Positions 41,732-50,605 of a DNA stretch of 64,000 nt are shown here, one piece after another. The translations under genes were made by a program, and so were the position numbers. The stretch covers positions 1,437,001 through 1,501,000 of the forward strand of contig NZ_CP121106.1 in the NCBI RefSeq assembly GCF_029623755.1, given 5' to 3'. The notes below the pieces were generated by a model that worked only from the letters and a program-made list of their open reading frames with translations, made no database searches and was not told the origin of the DNA. Within the stretch, counting starts at the first letter, position 1, and every line of letters begins with the position of its first letter. The DNA comes from Altererythrobacter sp. CAU 1644 (GTDB taxonomy: Bacteria; Pseudomonadota; Alphaproteobacteria; Sphingomonadales; Sphingomonadaceae).

Positions 41732-42148
41732 ATGAACGGCCCTGAGCGTCCTCGCCCCATGGGCATGGCAATTCCAACCGGTAACGACCCTCATTCGGTT
41801 CGCCAGCGGATCGAGGCGATGGAGAACTTGTTAGAACGCAGCTTCCGCATTCCCGGCATCAATTACCCGGTCGGCCTGGACGCGGTGGTCGGGCTGATTC
41901 CGGTTCTCGGCGAGATCGTCACTACCGCGATGGGCGCCTATCTCGTCTGGGAGGCCCGCAATCTCGGGATGCCCAAGTGGAAACTGTGGCGGATGGCTGG
42001 CAACGTCGCATTTGATACTGCGCTGGGCGCAGTACCGATCGTGGGCGACGCGGCCGACTTCTTGTTCCGTTCGAACACGCGCAACCTCAAGATCGTCAAA
42101 CGCCACCTCGACAAGCATCACCCCTCGACACAGATCATCGAGAGCTAG
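41732..42148 (+). CDS. DUF4112 small membrane protein
   Basis: A 138-residue protein with the DUF4112 motifs GLDAVVGLIPVLGEIVTTAM and FDTALGAVPIVGDAADFLFR, which form two hydrophobic hairpins. Its role is unknown. ATG 41732 has a strong AAAGGAG site 7-8 nt upstream, better than the GTG at 41714. The kyn operon follows after 35 nt. Confidence 0.88.
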   Translation: MNGPERPRPMGMAIPTGNDPHSVRQRIEAMENLLERSFRIPGINYPVGLDAVVGLIPVLGEIVTTAMGAYLVWEARNLGMPKWKLWRMAGNVAFDTALGAVPIVGDAADFLFRSNTRNLKIVKRHLDKHHPSTQIIES

Positions 42149-42183
42149 TTTCATTTGCTACTAGTCTGGGTTAGGGCTCGCCT

Positions 42184-42975
42184 ATGAGTCAAGACGTCAC
42201 CTACTCCAGCTATCTCGATCTCGACCGGGTCTTGTCCGCGCAGCACCCATCGTCCGACGCGCATGACGAGATGCTTTTCATCATCGTTCACCAGGCGAGC
42301 GAGCTGTGGCTCAAACTGTGCCTGCACGAGCTTACCGAAGCGCGCGATCATATCGCCGCGGACAATCTGCGCCCTGCCTTCAAGATGCTCGCCCGCGTGG
42401 CCCGCGCGCAAGGGCAGTTGATCCAGAGCTGGGACGTGCTGAGCACAATGACGCCGCATGACTACTCGACCATCCGTCCGCATCTCGGCTCGTCGAGCGG
42501 GTTCCAGTCGGCGCAGTACCGCTTGATGGAATTCATGCTCGGCGGGCGCAATCCGGACATGATCGCGATCCACGAAGCCGTGCCGGAAACCGCCGGAAAA
42601 CTCCGCGCGGAAGCCGCCCGACCGAGTCTTTACGACGAGGCAGTGCGGCTGCTTGCACGGCGCGGATTTGCGATCGACCCATCGGTCCTCGAGCGTGACG
42701 TGGAGACGCCCTACGAACACTCCCCTAGCGTCGAGGCTGCCTGGGCCGAGGTCTATCGCCATCCCAACAAGCTGTGGGATCTGTACGAACTGGCCGAGAA
42801 GCTGGTCGACCTCGAGTACCATTTCCAGCGCTGGCGCTTCGGCCACCTCAAGACAGTCGAGCGGATCATCGGTTTCAAGACCGGGACCGGGGGAACGCCG
42901 GGCGTGCCCTATCTCGCGGGCGTGCTGAAACGCGCCTTCTTCCCCGAATTGCTGAGCGTCAGGACTGCGATCTGA
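42184..42975 (+). CDS. kynA: Tryptophan 2,3-dioxygenase
   Basis: A 263-residue haem dioxygenase that converts tryptophan to N-formylkynurenine. Features are MLFIIVHQASELWLKL, STMTPHDYSTIRPHLGSSSG and QYRLMEFMLGGRN. It has no signal peptide. It is the first gene of kynA-kynB-kynU, sharing bases with the next start as TGATG. Confidence 0.95.
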   Translation: MSQDVTYSSYLDLDRVLSAQHPSSDAHDEMLFIIVHQASELWLKLCLHELTEARDHIAADNLRPAFKMLARVARAQGQLIQSWDVLSTMTPHDYSTIRPHLGSSSGFQSAQYRLMEFMLGGRNPDMIAIHEAVPETAGKLRAEAARPSLYDEAVRLLARRGFAIDPSVLERDVETPYEHSPSVEAAWAEVYRHPNKLWDLYELAEKLVDLEYHFQRWRFGHLKTVERIIGFKTGTGGTPGVPYLAGVLKRAFFPELLSVRTAI

Positions 42976-43610
42976 TGGCGGAGAGGCGGATCTGGGACAT
43001 TTCCCAACGCCTCCGTCCGGGGATCCCCGTGTGGCCGGGCGATACTGAGTTCCAGCAGGCCGGCACCTGGCAGATGGGTGAGGGATCGCCGGTCAACGTT
43101 TCGGCCCTGACGCTCTCGACACATACCGGCGCGCATGCGGATGCCCCGCTGCACTATGCCGCAGGTGCGCCCGACATCGCCAGCGTGACGCTCGAACCCT
43201 ATCTCGGCGAATGCGTGGTAATCGACGCCCGTCAATGCGGCGACCTGATCGAGCCGCAGCATGTCGTCGACCTTGGCGGTGCGCGCAGGGTGCTGTTCCG
43301 TAGCTACGAAGCCTTTCCAGATGATCGCTGGGAGGAGCTACACACCGCCATCGCGCCGGCAACGATCCGGGCGCTGGCCGATGCTGGCGTAATCCTTGTC
43401 GGCATGGACGGTCCATCGCTCGACCCGCAGGATTCGAAGACCATGGATGCGCACATGGCGGTGTTGGCGGCGGACATGCGCGTGCTCGAAGGCCTGGTGC
43501 TCGATGATATCGCGCCGGGGCGCTACGAACTCATCGCCCTGCCGCTGCCAATTGTTGGCGGAGATGCCTCGCCCGTGCGCGCTGTGTTGCGGGAACTGCC
43601 CGATGCTTGA
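42975..43610 (+). CDS. kynB: Kynurenine formamidase (arylformamidase)
   Basis: A 211-residue cyclase-family metal hydrolase that removes formate from N-formylkynurenine. The metal-binding motif HTGAHADAPLHY and IWDISQRLRPGIPVWPGD are typical of the bacterial KynB family. ATG 42975 overlaps the kynA stop; the end overlaps kynU by 8 nt. Confidence 0.94.
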   Translation: MAERRIWDISQRLRPGIPVWPGDTEFQQAGTWQMGEGSPVNVSALTLSTHTGAHADAPLHYAAGAPDIASVTLEPYLGECVVIDARQCGDLIEPQHVVDLGGARRVLFRSYEAFPDDRWEELHTAIAPATIRALADAGVILVGMDGPSLDPQDSKTMDAHMAVLAADMRVLEGLVLDDIAPGRYELIALPLPIVGGDASPVRAVLRELPDA

Positions 43611-44820
43611 TCGGGCGCGGGAACTCGACGCGGCCGATCCGCTGAGCGGCTACCGCGACCGGTTCGATCTGCCCGATGGCGTGATTTACCTCGACGGCAA
43701 TTCGCTCGGCGCGCTGCCCAGGGCGACCTCTGCGCGCATGCAGCAGGTCATCCGCGAGGAATGGGGCGAGGGGCTGATCCGGTCGTGGAACGATGCCGAC
43801 TGGATCAGCGCGGCGCGCCGCGTCGGCGGCAAGATCGCCCCGCTGATCGGGGCGGGTCCGCGCGAAGTCGTCGCTTGTGACAGCACCAGCGTGAACCTGT
43901 TCAAGCTGATTGCAGCCGCGCTCGATATGCGCTCAGGCAGGAAGGTGATCCTCAGCGAGCCGGGTAACTTCCCGACCGACCTTTACATGATTGCCGGACT
44001 GGAACGGCAGGGACTGGCCGAGCGTCGGCTGGCCGAGCGCGACAAGCTGATCGGGGCGCTCGACGACGACGTGGCGCTGCTGCTGCTGACGCAGGTTCAC
44101 TACAAGAGCGGCGCGATGCACGACATGGCAGGGCTGACCAGCGCTGCACACGGCGCGGGCGCGCTGGTCTTATGGGACCTGTCGCATTCGGGCGGCGCGA
44201 TGCCGGTGGACCTCAATGCCTGCCACGCGGATTTCGCCGTCGGCTGCGGCTACAAATATCTCAACGGCGGTCCCGGCGCGCCAGCCTATGCCTTCGTTGC
44301 CGAGCGGCACCATGCCGCGCTGCATCAGCCGCTGACCGGCTGGTTCGGGCATGCTGCGCCGTTCGAGTTCAGCGATGACTATGCGCCCGCCCCGGGCATC
44401 GACCGCCTGCAATGCGGCACCTCGCCCATACTCGGCCTCGCGGCACTCGAAGTGGGTGTCGAACTGATCGCCGAGATCGGGGTCGACCGGCTTTTCGGCA
44501 AGTCGCGCGCCCTGTCAGAGTTCTTTCTTGAATGTCTCGTCGAGCAGGATCTCAAGCTGGAGCTTGTCAGTCCGCAGGATAGTGCCGAGCGGGGGAGCCA
44601 GCTCTCCTTCCGCCACCCTGAAGCCTACGCCATTTGCCAGGCGCTCATCGCGCGCGGCGTGATCGGCGATTTCCGCGATCCCGATATCTTGCGGCTGGGC
44701 TTTGCCCCTGCCTATCTGCGGTTCGAGGATATGGCCGAGGCGGCGCGGCATCTGGCCGAGGTCCTGCGCACCGGCGAGTGGGAGCGGCCCGAGTTCCGCG
44801 AACGGGCGGCAGTCACCTAG
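43603..44820 (+). CDS. kynU: Kynureninase
   Basis: A 405-residue PLP enzyme that splits kynurenine to anthranilate and alanine. Motifs are IYLDGNSLGALPR, the phosphate-loop CDSTSVNLFKLIAAAL, LWDLSHSGGAMPVDL and the PLP lysine in GCGYKYLNGGPGAPAY. It completes the anthranilate branch of tryptophan breakdown. The upstream open frame overlaps kynB and is not used. A hairpin follows the stop. Confidence 0.95.
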   Translation: MLDRARELDAADPLSGYRDRFDLPDGVIYLDGNSLGALPRATSARMQQVIREEWGEGLIRSWNDADWISAARRVGGKIAPLIGAGPREVVACDSTSVNLFKLIAAALDMRSGRKVILSEPGNFPTDLYMIAGLERQGLAERRLAERDKLIGALDDDVALLLLTQVHYKSGAMHDMAGLTSAAHGAGALVLWDLSHSGGAMPVDLNACHADFAVGCGYKYLNGGPGAPAYAFVAERHHAALHQPLTGWFGHAAPFEFSDDYAPAPGIDRLQCGTSPILGLAALEVGVELIAEIGVDRLFGKSRALSEFFLECLVEQDLKLELVSPQDSAERGSQLSFRHPEAYAICQALIARGVIGDFRDPDILRLGFAPAYLRFEDMAEAARHLAEVLRTGEWERPEFRERAAVT

Positions 44821-44823
44821 GGG

Positions 44824-44856
44824 CAGGCGATCCGCGCGGCGCGGAACCCTCGCCTG
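44824..44856. terminator. Hairpin between convergent kynU and P1 peptidase
   Basis: Arms CAGGCGA plus TCCGCG (44824-44836) pair with CGCGGA and TCGCCTG (44840-44845 and 44850-44856), leaving an ACCC bulge. It fills the 45-nt gap between convergent genes and has no T-run, so it may act on both sides without being a classical terminator. Confidence 0.5.
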
Positions 44857-44865
44857 GACCTCAAG

Positions 44866-46092
44866 TCAGTTCTTCGGCGCGGGTCCCGTCTGTTCAACCA
44901 GCCGCCCGTACTTGCGCAGCGCAGCTTGCAGGCGGTCATGCGGTATTGCGTGCGCCGTGTTGCCGTTGATGCCTGTCATGGTCTTCGCCGCGACAAGGGC
45001 GTTGATCACTGCCTCTTCGGTCGCTTCGACGGTCGCCCGGAAAATCGGGCTCAGCGAGTCGTTCGACAGGCTCGCGACCTTTGCCGTTTCCTCCCTGCTC
45101 CACGCGCCCGGGTTGCCGGTCGAAAAAGCAATGAAGATGTCGCCCGAACCGTTTGAGGCGTAGGAGCCGTTGCGGGCGACGCCCATGGTCGCGCGCTGCG
45201 CCACGCGCTTGAGCTGGTGCGGCAACAGGGGCGCATCGGTGGCGATCACGATGATGATCGAGCCCGTTTCCTGGTTATGATCGCCATAGGTCGCGGTGAG
45301 GTCCGTGATCTCCCGGCCGACCGGCACGCCTGCGACGGTGAATGTGTCCCTAATCCCGTAGTTGGACTGGACCAGCACGCCCACGGTGAACTCGCCGCCG
45401 CCGGTGGTCACGACACGCGACGACGTACCGATCCCGCCCTTGAAGCCGTGGGTGATCATCCCTGTGCCGCCGCCGACATTGCCTTCGGCAACCGGACCGC
45501 CCTTCGCGCCGTCAAGCGCGGCGAAGACATGCTCCTTCTTCACATGGAAGCCGTTGATGTCGCTCAGATCGCCATCATAGGTCTCGCCTACGACCGGGAG
45601 CATCCAGAAGGTATCTGGTTCGCCCGCCAGCGGCGCGAAGAATTTGCGCTGGTGCGCCCATTCGATGGTCGAATCGCGCACGGTGCCGACGCTGTGCGTA
45701 TTGGTGATCATCACCGGCCCTTCGAGCCAGCCCGATTCCTCGACCCAGGTGGTGCCGGTCAGTTCGCCATTGCCATTGAGCGCATGCCAGCCGGCATAGA
45801 CCGGATCATAGGTCTTCCCGCGCGGCAGGATCGCGGTCACGCCCGTACGCACTGGTCCCTTGCCGGTCACCAGTTTGCCTTCACCCGCGATCAGCGTGGT
45901 GTGCCCGACTTCGATCCCCGGCACATCGGTGATCGCATTGAGCGGACCAGGTGTCCCGTCGAAGGGAACGCCGAGATCCCGTGCGCGCACAGTTTGAGCG
46001 GCGGGCGGTGAGGTTTCGGCCTCGCTCATCGATGGCAATACAGCCAGAGCCGCGACAAGCGAAACGGCCATTGCCCGAGCAAAAATTAGCAT
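44866..46092 (-). CDS. Secreted P1/S58-family aminopeptidase (DmpA/BapA-like)
   Basis: A 408-residue protein with a signal peptide (ending near MSEAE, ~25). Family motifs are GGGTGMITHGFKGGIGTSSR, VLVQSNYG and DAPLLPHQLKRVAQRATMGV. The predicted self-cleavage is Gly277-Ser278 in ETGSIIIVIATD, very close to the position in BapA beta-peptidyl aminopeptidase of Sphingosinicella. It should be a periplasmic N-terminal-nucleophile peptidase acting on D- or beta-amino acid peptides. Confidence 0.9.
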   Translation of the reverse strand: MLIFARAMAVSLVAALAVLPSMSEAETSPPAAQTVRARDLGVPFDGTPGPLNAITDVPGIEVGHTTLIAGEGKLVTGKGPVRTGVTAILPRGKTYDPVYAGWHALNGNGELTGTTWVEESGWLEGPVMITNTHSVGTVRDSTIEWAHQRKFFAPLAGEPDTFWMLPVVGETYDGDLSDINGFHVKKEHVFAALDGAKGGPVAEGNVGGGTGMITHGFKGGIGTSSRVVTTGGGEFTVGVLVQSNYGIRDTFTVAGVPVGREITDLTATYGDHNQETGSIIIVIATDAPLLPHQLKRVAQRATMGVARNGSYASNGSGDIFIAFSTGNPGAWSREETAKVASLSNDSLSPIFRATVEATEEAVINALVAAKTMTGINGNTAHAIPHDRLQAALRKYGRLVEQTGPAPKN

Positions 46093-46273
46093 TCGTTTCC
46101 CCCATTTCCCATCGATGCATTCCCTCCGGCCCTAGCGATCCGGCAGCTTGCTGATCCGGCTGTCTAAATAACGCTACCGACTGGACTCTTGGTGGGAATA
46201 GGTGGCCCCGGATAACGTCACAGGCAACAGATTCATGCGCAGATCTTTCCGTTGATCTCGTGGGATCTGAGCC

Positions 46274-46882
46274 TCACTCCTCCAGCTCGATGTCCCAGTA
46301 AAGGTAATCGCGCCAGGTTTCGTGGAGGTGGTTGGGCGGGAAGAGTCGGCCGCGTTGCTGCAATTGCCAGCTGGTCGGGCGAATCGGCTTCTCATAGAGA
46401 TGCATCTGGGCCTGCTGGGGCGTACGCCCACCCTTCTTGGCATTGCAGGGCGCGCAGGCCGTGACGATGTTCTCCCAGGTGGTCTTGCCGCCCAATCGGC
46501 GCGGCATCACGTGATCGAAGGTCAGGTGGCTGTGGCTCCCGCAGTACTGGCACTGAAAGCTGTCGCGCAGGAACAGGTTGAAGCGCGTGAAGGCGGGGAA
46601 CTCGCTCTGCTTCACATATTGCCTGAGCGCGATTACGCTCGGGATCTTCATGTCGAGCGAGGGCGAATGGACCTCGCGGTCGTAGCTCGCCACGATATCG
46701 ACCCGGTCGAGAAACACCGCCTTGATCGCCGTCTGCCACGGCCACAGGCTGAGGGGGTAATAGGACAGCGGCGTGTAGTCCGCATTGAGCACGAGCGAAG
46801 GGCATGCCGACAGGTTCCTTGTCGGATCTTCATCGGCGCTGCGAAAGCGCGCGGCCCGTTCGATCAGTTCGGCCTTGAACAA
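46274..46882 (-). CDS. HNH endonuclease family protein
   Basis: A 202-residue HNH protein: FQCQYCGSHSHLTFDHVMPR then TACAPCNAKKGGRTPQQAQM, with paired CxxC zinc ligands. The N-terminal region LVLNADYTPLSYYPLSLWPW is the conserved front of the widespread bacterial HNH proteins with unproven cellular role. It has no toxin or restriction partners nearby, so a housekeeping role is likelier than defence. Confidence 0.9.
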   Translation of the reverse strand: MFKAELIERAARFRSADEDPTRNLSACPSLVLNADYTPLSYYPLSLWPWQTAIKAVFLDRVDIVASYDREVHSPSLDMKIPSVIALRQYVKQSEFPAFTRFNLFLRDSFQCQYCGSHSHLTFDHVMPRRLGGKTTWENIVTACAPCNAKKGGRTPQQAQMHLYEKPIRPTSWQLQQRGRLFPPNHLHETWRDYLYWDIELEE

Positions 46883-46971
46883 ATCTTGGCTCCCTCCCTG
46901 ACTGATGCCAGAGAATCATTTGCTGCCAAAAGCGTCAACCCCGTTACAAAGATGCTTTCCACAAGAGGGAT

Positions 46972-47841
46972 TTGACTGAAAGCGTGAGCGAATCGCAATT
47001 CGAGTCAAGCGCGGCGGTTACCCGCTTTGCGCCTAGCCCCAATGGCATGCTGCATCTTGGCCACGCCTATTCGGCCGTCGTTGCGCATGACCTGGCGCGA
47101 GAGCGGGGCGGGCGCTTCCTGCTGCGGATCGAGGATATCGACGGCGCGCGCAGCCGCCCAGAACTGGCCGCCGAGTTCCACCGTGACCTCGAGTGGCTGG
47201 GGCTGGAATGGGACGAGGTGTCAGCCCAGTCATCGCGGTTGGCCAGCTATGAGGAAGCAGCGACCCGCCTGGTTCAAGAGGGGCTGGTCTACCCCTGTAC
47301 CTGCACTCGCAAGCAGATCGAGGCTGCCAAGCCGCGATTGGGGCCGGACGGCCTGATCTATCCCGGGACCTGCAAGGGACGATTGCTGGATCCCGCCAGG
47401 CCTGCCGCATTGCGGCTCGATATCGAGAAGGCCCTGATGCAGGTCGGCGAGCTCTCCTGGTTCGACGAGCTGGCGGGCGAGCAGTCAGCCGACCCCCTCC
47501 AGTTCGGCGATGTGGTGCTGGTGCGCAAGGACGAGCCGGCGAGCTATCACCTGGCGGCCACGCTGGACGATGCGGCGGACGGGGTCACACTGGTGACGCG
47601 CGGGGCCGACCTATTCGCGGCCACCCACATTCACCGGCTGCTGCAGGCGCTGCTCGGCCTGCCCGTGCCGCGCTGGCATCACCATGCGCTGCTGCTCGAT
47701 GAAACCGGCAAGAAGCTGGCCAAGCGCAGGGAAAGCCCCTCGCTTGCCGAAATGCGCGAAGCCGGCGAGGATGGGCTGGCACTGGCGGACCGATTGCGGG
47801 CGGGGAACCTTCCCGCTGGAATTTCGCTTGGGAGTCCCTAG
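46972..47841 (+). CDS. gluQ: Glutamyl-Q tRNA(Asp) synthetase
   Basis: A 289-residue truncated glutamyl-tRNA synthetase paralogue that loads glutamate onto queuosine of tRNA(Asp). HIGH-like motif LHLGHAYSAV, KMSKS-like KKLAKRRES and the zinc-site CTCTRKQIE/YPGTCKG are present, and the anticodon-binding domain is absent. The start may be TTG 46972 or GTG 46984; the Shine-Dalgarno AGAGGGA spacing is poor for both. queC at 9643 belongs to the same modification pathway. Confidence 0.9.
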   Translation: MTESVSESQFESSAAVTRFAPSPNGMLHLGHAYSAVVAHDLARERGGRFLLRIEDIDGARSRPELAAEFHRDLEWLGLEWDEVSAQSSRLASYEEAATRLVQEGLVYPCTCTRKQIEAAKPRLGPDGLIYPGTCKGRLLDPARPAALRLDIEKALMQVGELSWFDELAGEQSADPLQFGDVVLVRKDEPASYHLAATLDDAADGVTLVTRGADLFAATHIHRLLQALLGLPVPRWHHHALLLDETGKKLAKRRESPSLAEMREAGEDGLALADRLRAGNLPAGISLGSP

Positions 47842-47853
47842 ATAGGACCAACC

Positions 47854-48084
47854 ATGACAACGCTTCTCATCATCGTTCTCGCCATCCTGTGCCTGATGGT
47901 CGTCGTCTCGCTCGTGCGCGGCATCATCGCCTTTCTGCAGACCACCAAGGTCGATCTGGAGAACAACACCAGCGAGAACATCACCGAGATGCAGCTGATG
48001 CAGAACCGCGCGATGTTCGCCCGGATCAAGTATCAGGCGCTGGCGGTCGTAGTGGTGGCCATCATCCTGATGATCAGTCGCTAA
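47854..48084 (+). CDS. HIG1-type twin-transmembrane protein
   Basis: A 76-residue protein with two transmembrane helices (LLIIVLAILCLMVVVSLVRG and ALAVVVVAIILMI) joined by a polar loop with a QNRAMFARIKYQAL motif similar to HIG1-domain proteins of Alphaproteobacteria, which associate with cytochrome oxidase. It follows gluQ after 12 nt and precedes the adenosyltransferase gene. Confidence 0.8.
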   Translation: MTTLLIIVLAILCLMVVVSLVRGIIAFLQTTKVDLENNTSENITEMQLMQNRAMFARIKYQALAVVVVAIILMISR

Positions 48085-48110
48085 CCTGCCCGGATTGCGG
48101 GGGAGGGCGC

Positions 48111-48686
48111 ATGGTCAAGCTCAACAAGATCTATACGCGCACCGGTGATGATGGTTCGACCGGCCTGGTCGACGGATCGCGCACCGCGAAGCATTCTGCG
48201 CGCATCGTCGCCATCGGCAAGGTCGATGAGGCCAACTCGTCGATCGGGCTGGCAGCCGCCGCGCTCGGAGAAAGCGAACACGCTGCCGCGCTTTTCCGCA
48301 TCCAGAACGACATGTTCGACCTCGGCGCCGACCTTGCGACGCCGAGCGAGGACGGCGACTTCGCGCCATCGGAAATGGTGCTGCGGGTCGTCGCGAGCCA
48401 AGTGGCGTGGCTGGAGCAGGCGATCGACGCGCTCAACGAAGGGCTCGAGCCGCTGACCAGCTTCGTCCTGCCGGGCGGTAGTGAAGCCGCTGCCCGCACG
48501 CATGTTGCCCGCGCCGCATCCCGCGCGGCTGAACGTGCGGTGGTAGCCTTGGGCGATAGTGAACCGATAAACCCGCAGGCACTCGCCTATATCAACCGAC
48601 TTTCCGATTACCTTTTCGTGCTCGCGCGAGTGCTCAATGACAACGGGTGTGCCGACGTAAAATGGGTCCCTGGCGCCAATCGATAG
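48111..48686 (+). CDS. ATP:cob(I)alamin adenosyltransferase, PduO type
   Basis: A 191-residue PduO/MMAB-type enzyme that adenosylates corrinoid. Motifs are KIYTRTGDDGSTGLVDG (ATP site), GKVDEANSSIGLA and the C-terminal INRLSDYLFVLARVLND. The start ATG 48111 has GGGAGG upstream. Adenosylcobalamin supports methylmalonyl-CoA mutase; the adjacent 3-hydroxyacyl-CoA dehydrogenase is consistent with acyl-CoA metabolism. Confidence 0.93.
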   Translation: MVKLNKIYTRTGDDGSTGLVDGSRTAKHSARIVAIGKVDEANSSIGLAAAALGESEHAAALFRIQNDMFDLGADLATPSEDGDFAPSEMVLRVVASQVAWLEQAIDALNEGLEPLTSFVLPGGSEAAARTHVARAASRAAERAVVALGDSEPINPQALAYINRLSDYLFVLARVLNDNGCADVKWVPGANR

Positions 48687-48777
48687 CGCGTCGGGCAAAC
48701 CCGCCCAAACAGCACTAGCCACACCCTTGCCGAGCCGCTAACAGGCGCACTTTGCTGCAGGTGCGAAGGGATTTCAG

Positions 48778-49647
48778 ATGCGAACAGTCGCGGTCATCGG
48801 TGCGGGCCAGATGGGAACGGGCATCGCCCAGACTATCGCCCAGCATGGCATGCAGGTGCTGCTGTCGGATGTCGATCTCGCCCGCGCCGAGGCGGGCAAG
48901 GAAAGCGTCGACAAGGCACTGACCAAGCTGGTCGGTCGCGGCAAGCTCGAAGCCGCCGATGCCGAAGCGACACTAACGCGGATCACGCCGGTCGCCGACT
49001 ACTCACCCATGACCGATGCCGAACTCATCATCGAGGCGGCGACCGAACGCGAAGAGATCAAGAAGAGCATTTTCGAGGCTGCCGGCAAGATGTTGGGGCC
49101 GGACGCCATCATGGCTTCGAACACCAGCTCGATCCCGATCACCCGGATGGCGAACTATTCACCCGATCCGCAGCGCTTCATCGGGTTGCACTTCTTCAAC
49201 CCAGTGCCGGTGATGGGATTGATCGAGGTGATCCCCGGCCTTGCCACCGCACAGAACACCACCGACCGGATCACCGCCTTTGCCGAAAACCTGGGCAAGC
49301 AAGTGGTGCTGAGCCAGGACGAACCCGGCTTCGTGGTCAATCGAATCCTCCTGCCGATGATCAACGAGGCGATCTTTGTGCTTGGTCAATCGACCGCCGG
49401 CATCGCCGATATCGACAAGGGCTGCCGCCTCGGGCTCAACCATCCGATGGGACCGCTCGAACTGGCCGATTTCGTGGGGCTCGACACCTGTCTCGACATC
49501 ATCATGGTGCTGTACAAGACGACGCGCGACGCGAAATACCGGCCCGCGCCGTTGCTCGTGAAGTATGTCGAGGCCGGTTGGCTGGGTCGAAAGACGGGCC
49601 GCGGCTTCTACGATTATTCAGGCGAAGCTCCTGTTCCGACACGGTAA
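48778..49647 (+). CDS. 3-hydroxybutyryl/3-hydroxyacyl-CoA dehydrogenase
   Basis: A 289-residue NAD(P)-dependent enzyme. The Rossmann motif [10 protein letters not shown] begins at residue 8, the catalytic His is in [12 protein letters not shown], and the C-terminal domain has [18 protein letters not shown] and [20 protein letters not shown]. It acts in beta-oxidation or polyhydroxybutyrate turnover. An 11-base CCTACC/GGTAGG hairpin follows the stop. Confidence 0.92.
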   Translation: MRTVAVIGAGQMGTGIAQTIAQHGMQVLLSDVDLARAEAGKESVDKALTKLVGRGKLEAADAEATLTRITPVADYSPMTDAELIIEAATEREEIKKSIFEAAGKMLGPDAIMASNTSSIPITRMANYSPDPQRFIGLHFFNPVPVMGLIEVIPGLATAQNTTDRITAFAENLGKQVVLSQDEPGFVVNRILLPMINEAIFVLGQSTAGIADIDKGCRLGLNHPMGPLELADFVGLDTCLDIIMVLYKTTRDAKYRPAPLLVKYVEAGWLGRKTGRGFYDYSGEAPVPTR

Positions 49648-49658
49648 TATCCAGATTG

Positions 49659-49674
49659 CCTACCAGAAGGTAGG
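49659..49674 (+). terminator. Small hairpin after the hydroxyacyl-CoA dehydrogenase gene
   Basis: CCTACC (49659-49664) and GGTAGG (49669-49674) pair around AGAA, 11 nt after the stop. The following bases are not T-rich, so termination efficiency is doubtful. Confidence 0.4.
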
Positions 49675-49731
49675 GTAAGTGCAGGCGGCGTCCGGTTTCT
49701 CCCTATCTATCGGTAGGTTCGAGGGTTAACC

Positions 49732-49756
49732 GGAACGCTGGCCGTGCTGGCCCGTT
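49732..49756 (+). promoter_or_regulatory. EcfG-type promoter for the small acidic protein gene
   Basis: GGAAC (49732-49736) and CGTT (49753-49756) are separated by exactly 16 bases, matching the general-stress-sigma consensus. The start site expected near 49763 leaves a 16-nt leader containing AAAGGAG before ATG 49779, a textbook arrangement. Confidence 0.65.
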
Positions 49757-49778
49757 GGTCTGGCAAAGGAGAATTTGC

Positions 49779-50120
49779 ATGACCGAAGGTATGCCCAAGA
49801 TCAAAGAAACCGAGTCCGAACTCGCGCCTGAAACGCACAATAGCGAACAGGACGATGCGATGAGCCAGGCACATAATATCGCCCAGCAGGCGCGCGAACA
49901 CGCCAATGCCGTCGCCGGTGCGACGGAAAGCGTGAAGGGTCCGAATGGCAGCGATATTCTCGGCAATTCGACCCAGGACACCATCGATCACATGCGCGAT
50001 ATGGAGAGCTCCGGACGCATCGATATGGATGCCTTCGCGGGCGAGCCCAACCATGACGACAACGTCGACAAGTATGGCGAGAGCAACAAGCTCGACGACT
50101 TGCCGGGCGACGGCTCCTAG
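49779..50120 (+). CDS. Small acidic hydrophilic protein, probable general stress regulon member
   Basis: I do not recognise the family. The 113-residue product is acidic, hydrophilic and probably unstructured, with many Asp, Glu, Asn and His and no membrane segment (ESELAPETHNSEQDDAMSQA, NIAQQAREHANAVAGATESV). Such hydrophilin-like proteins accumulate under desiccation or osmotic stress. The exact EcfG promoter 23 nt upstream supports this. It overlaps the convergent DUF202 gene by 4 nt. Confidence 0.82.
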   Translation: MTEGMPKIKETESELAPETHNSEQDDAMSQAHNIAQQAREHANAVAGATESVKGPNGSDILGNSTQDTIDHMRDMESSGRIDMDAFAGEPNHDDNVDKYGESNKLDDLPGDGS

Positions 50121-50533
50121 TCAGGCGCGAGCGTTCCGTCGCTCAACACCCAGAAGGCTACGATCAAGAGCACTGCACCAATCGAGATCGAATAAGCGAT
50201 CAACTTGATGTTGGGTAGTTTGGGCGCGTCAACCGCGTGCGACGTCAGTCGATCGAAGGCGCGGCATGCTCTCCGCTCTGCACCGAGCGCGAACAGGATC
50301 GACAGCAACAGGAACCCGGTGGCGATCGCCTTGGCCAGCCAAGGCGGGTCGAATTCCCCGAACAGCGCACGAAACCCTATCCCGATGGCGATGGCTGCGA
50401 AGGAGGTACGCATCCAACCGGCGAAAGTCCGCTCGAGCGCCATGATCGTGCGGTCTTCCGCCCAATCCGTGCGATCCTCCGCCATCTTGGTGCTGGGGTC
50501 TGAGGGTTGGGTGGTGTCGTCGGTTTCGGCCAT
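50117..50533 (-). CDS. DUF202-family membrane protein
   Basis: A 138-residue YidH-like DUF202 protein: DRTIMALERTFAGWMRTSFA is the signature front, followed by about three membrane segments (IAIGIGFRALFG, AIATGFLLLSILFALG, LIAYSISIGAVLLIVAFWV). The function is unknown. It is convergent with the acidic protein, sharing the stop region. Confidence 0.88.
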   Translation of the reverse strand: MAETDDTTQPSDPSTKMAEDRTDWAEDRTIMALERTFAGWMRTSFAAIAIGIGFRALFGEFDPPWLAKAIATGFLLLSILFALGAERRACRAFDRLTSHAVDAPKLPNIKLIAYSISIGAVLLIVAFWVLSDGTLAPD

Positions 50534-50605
50534 ATCAAGCTAGGCTAGTGCCTTGACCCAAAAGGACAAGGCGCAAGACTTGGCTGCAATGCACCGGGAA
50601 GCTGC

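Noticed and set aside
46274..46882. Restriction or anti-phage role for the HNH protein
   Set aside because: No methyltransferase or defence genes are adjacent and the N terminus matches the common housekeeping-type HNH family.
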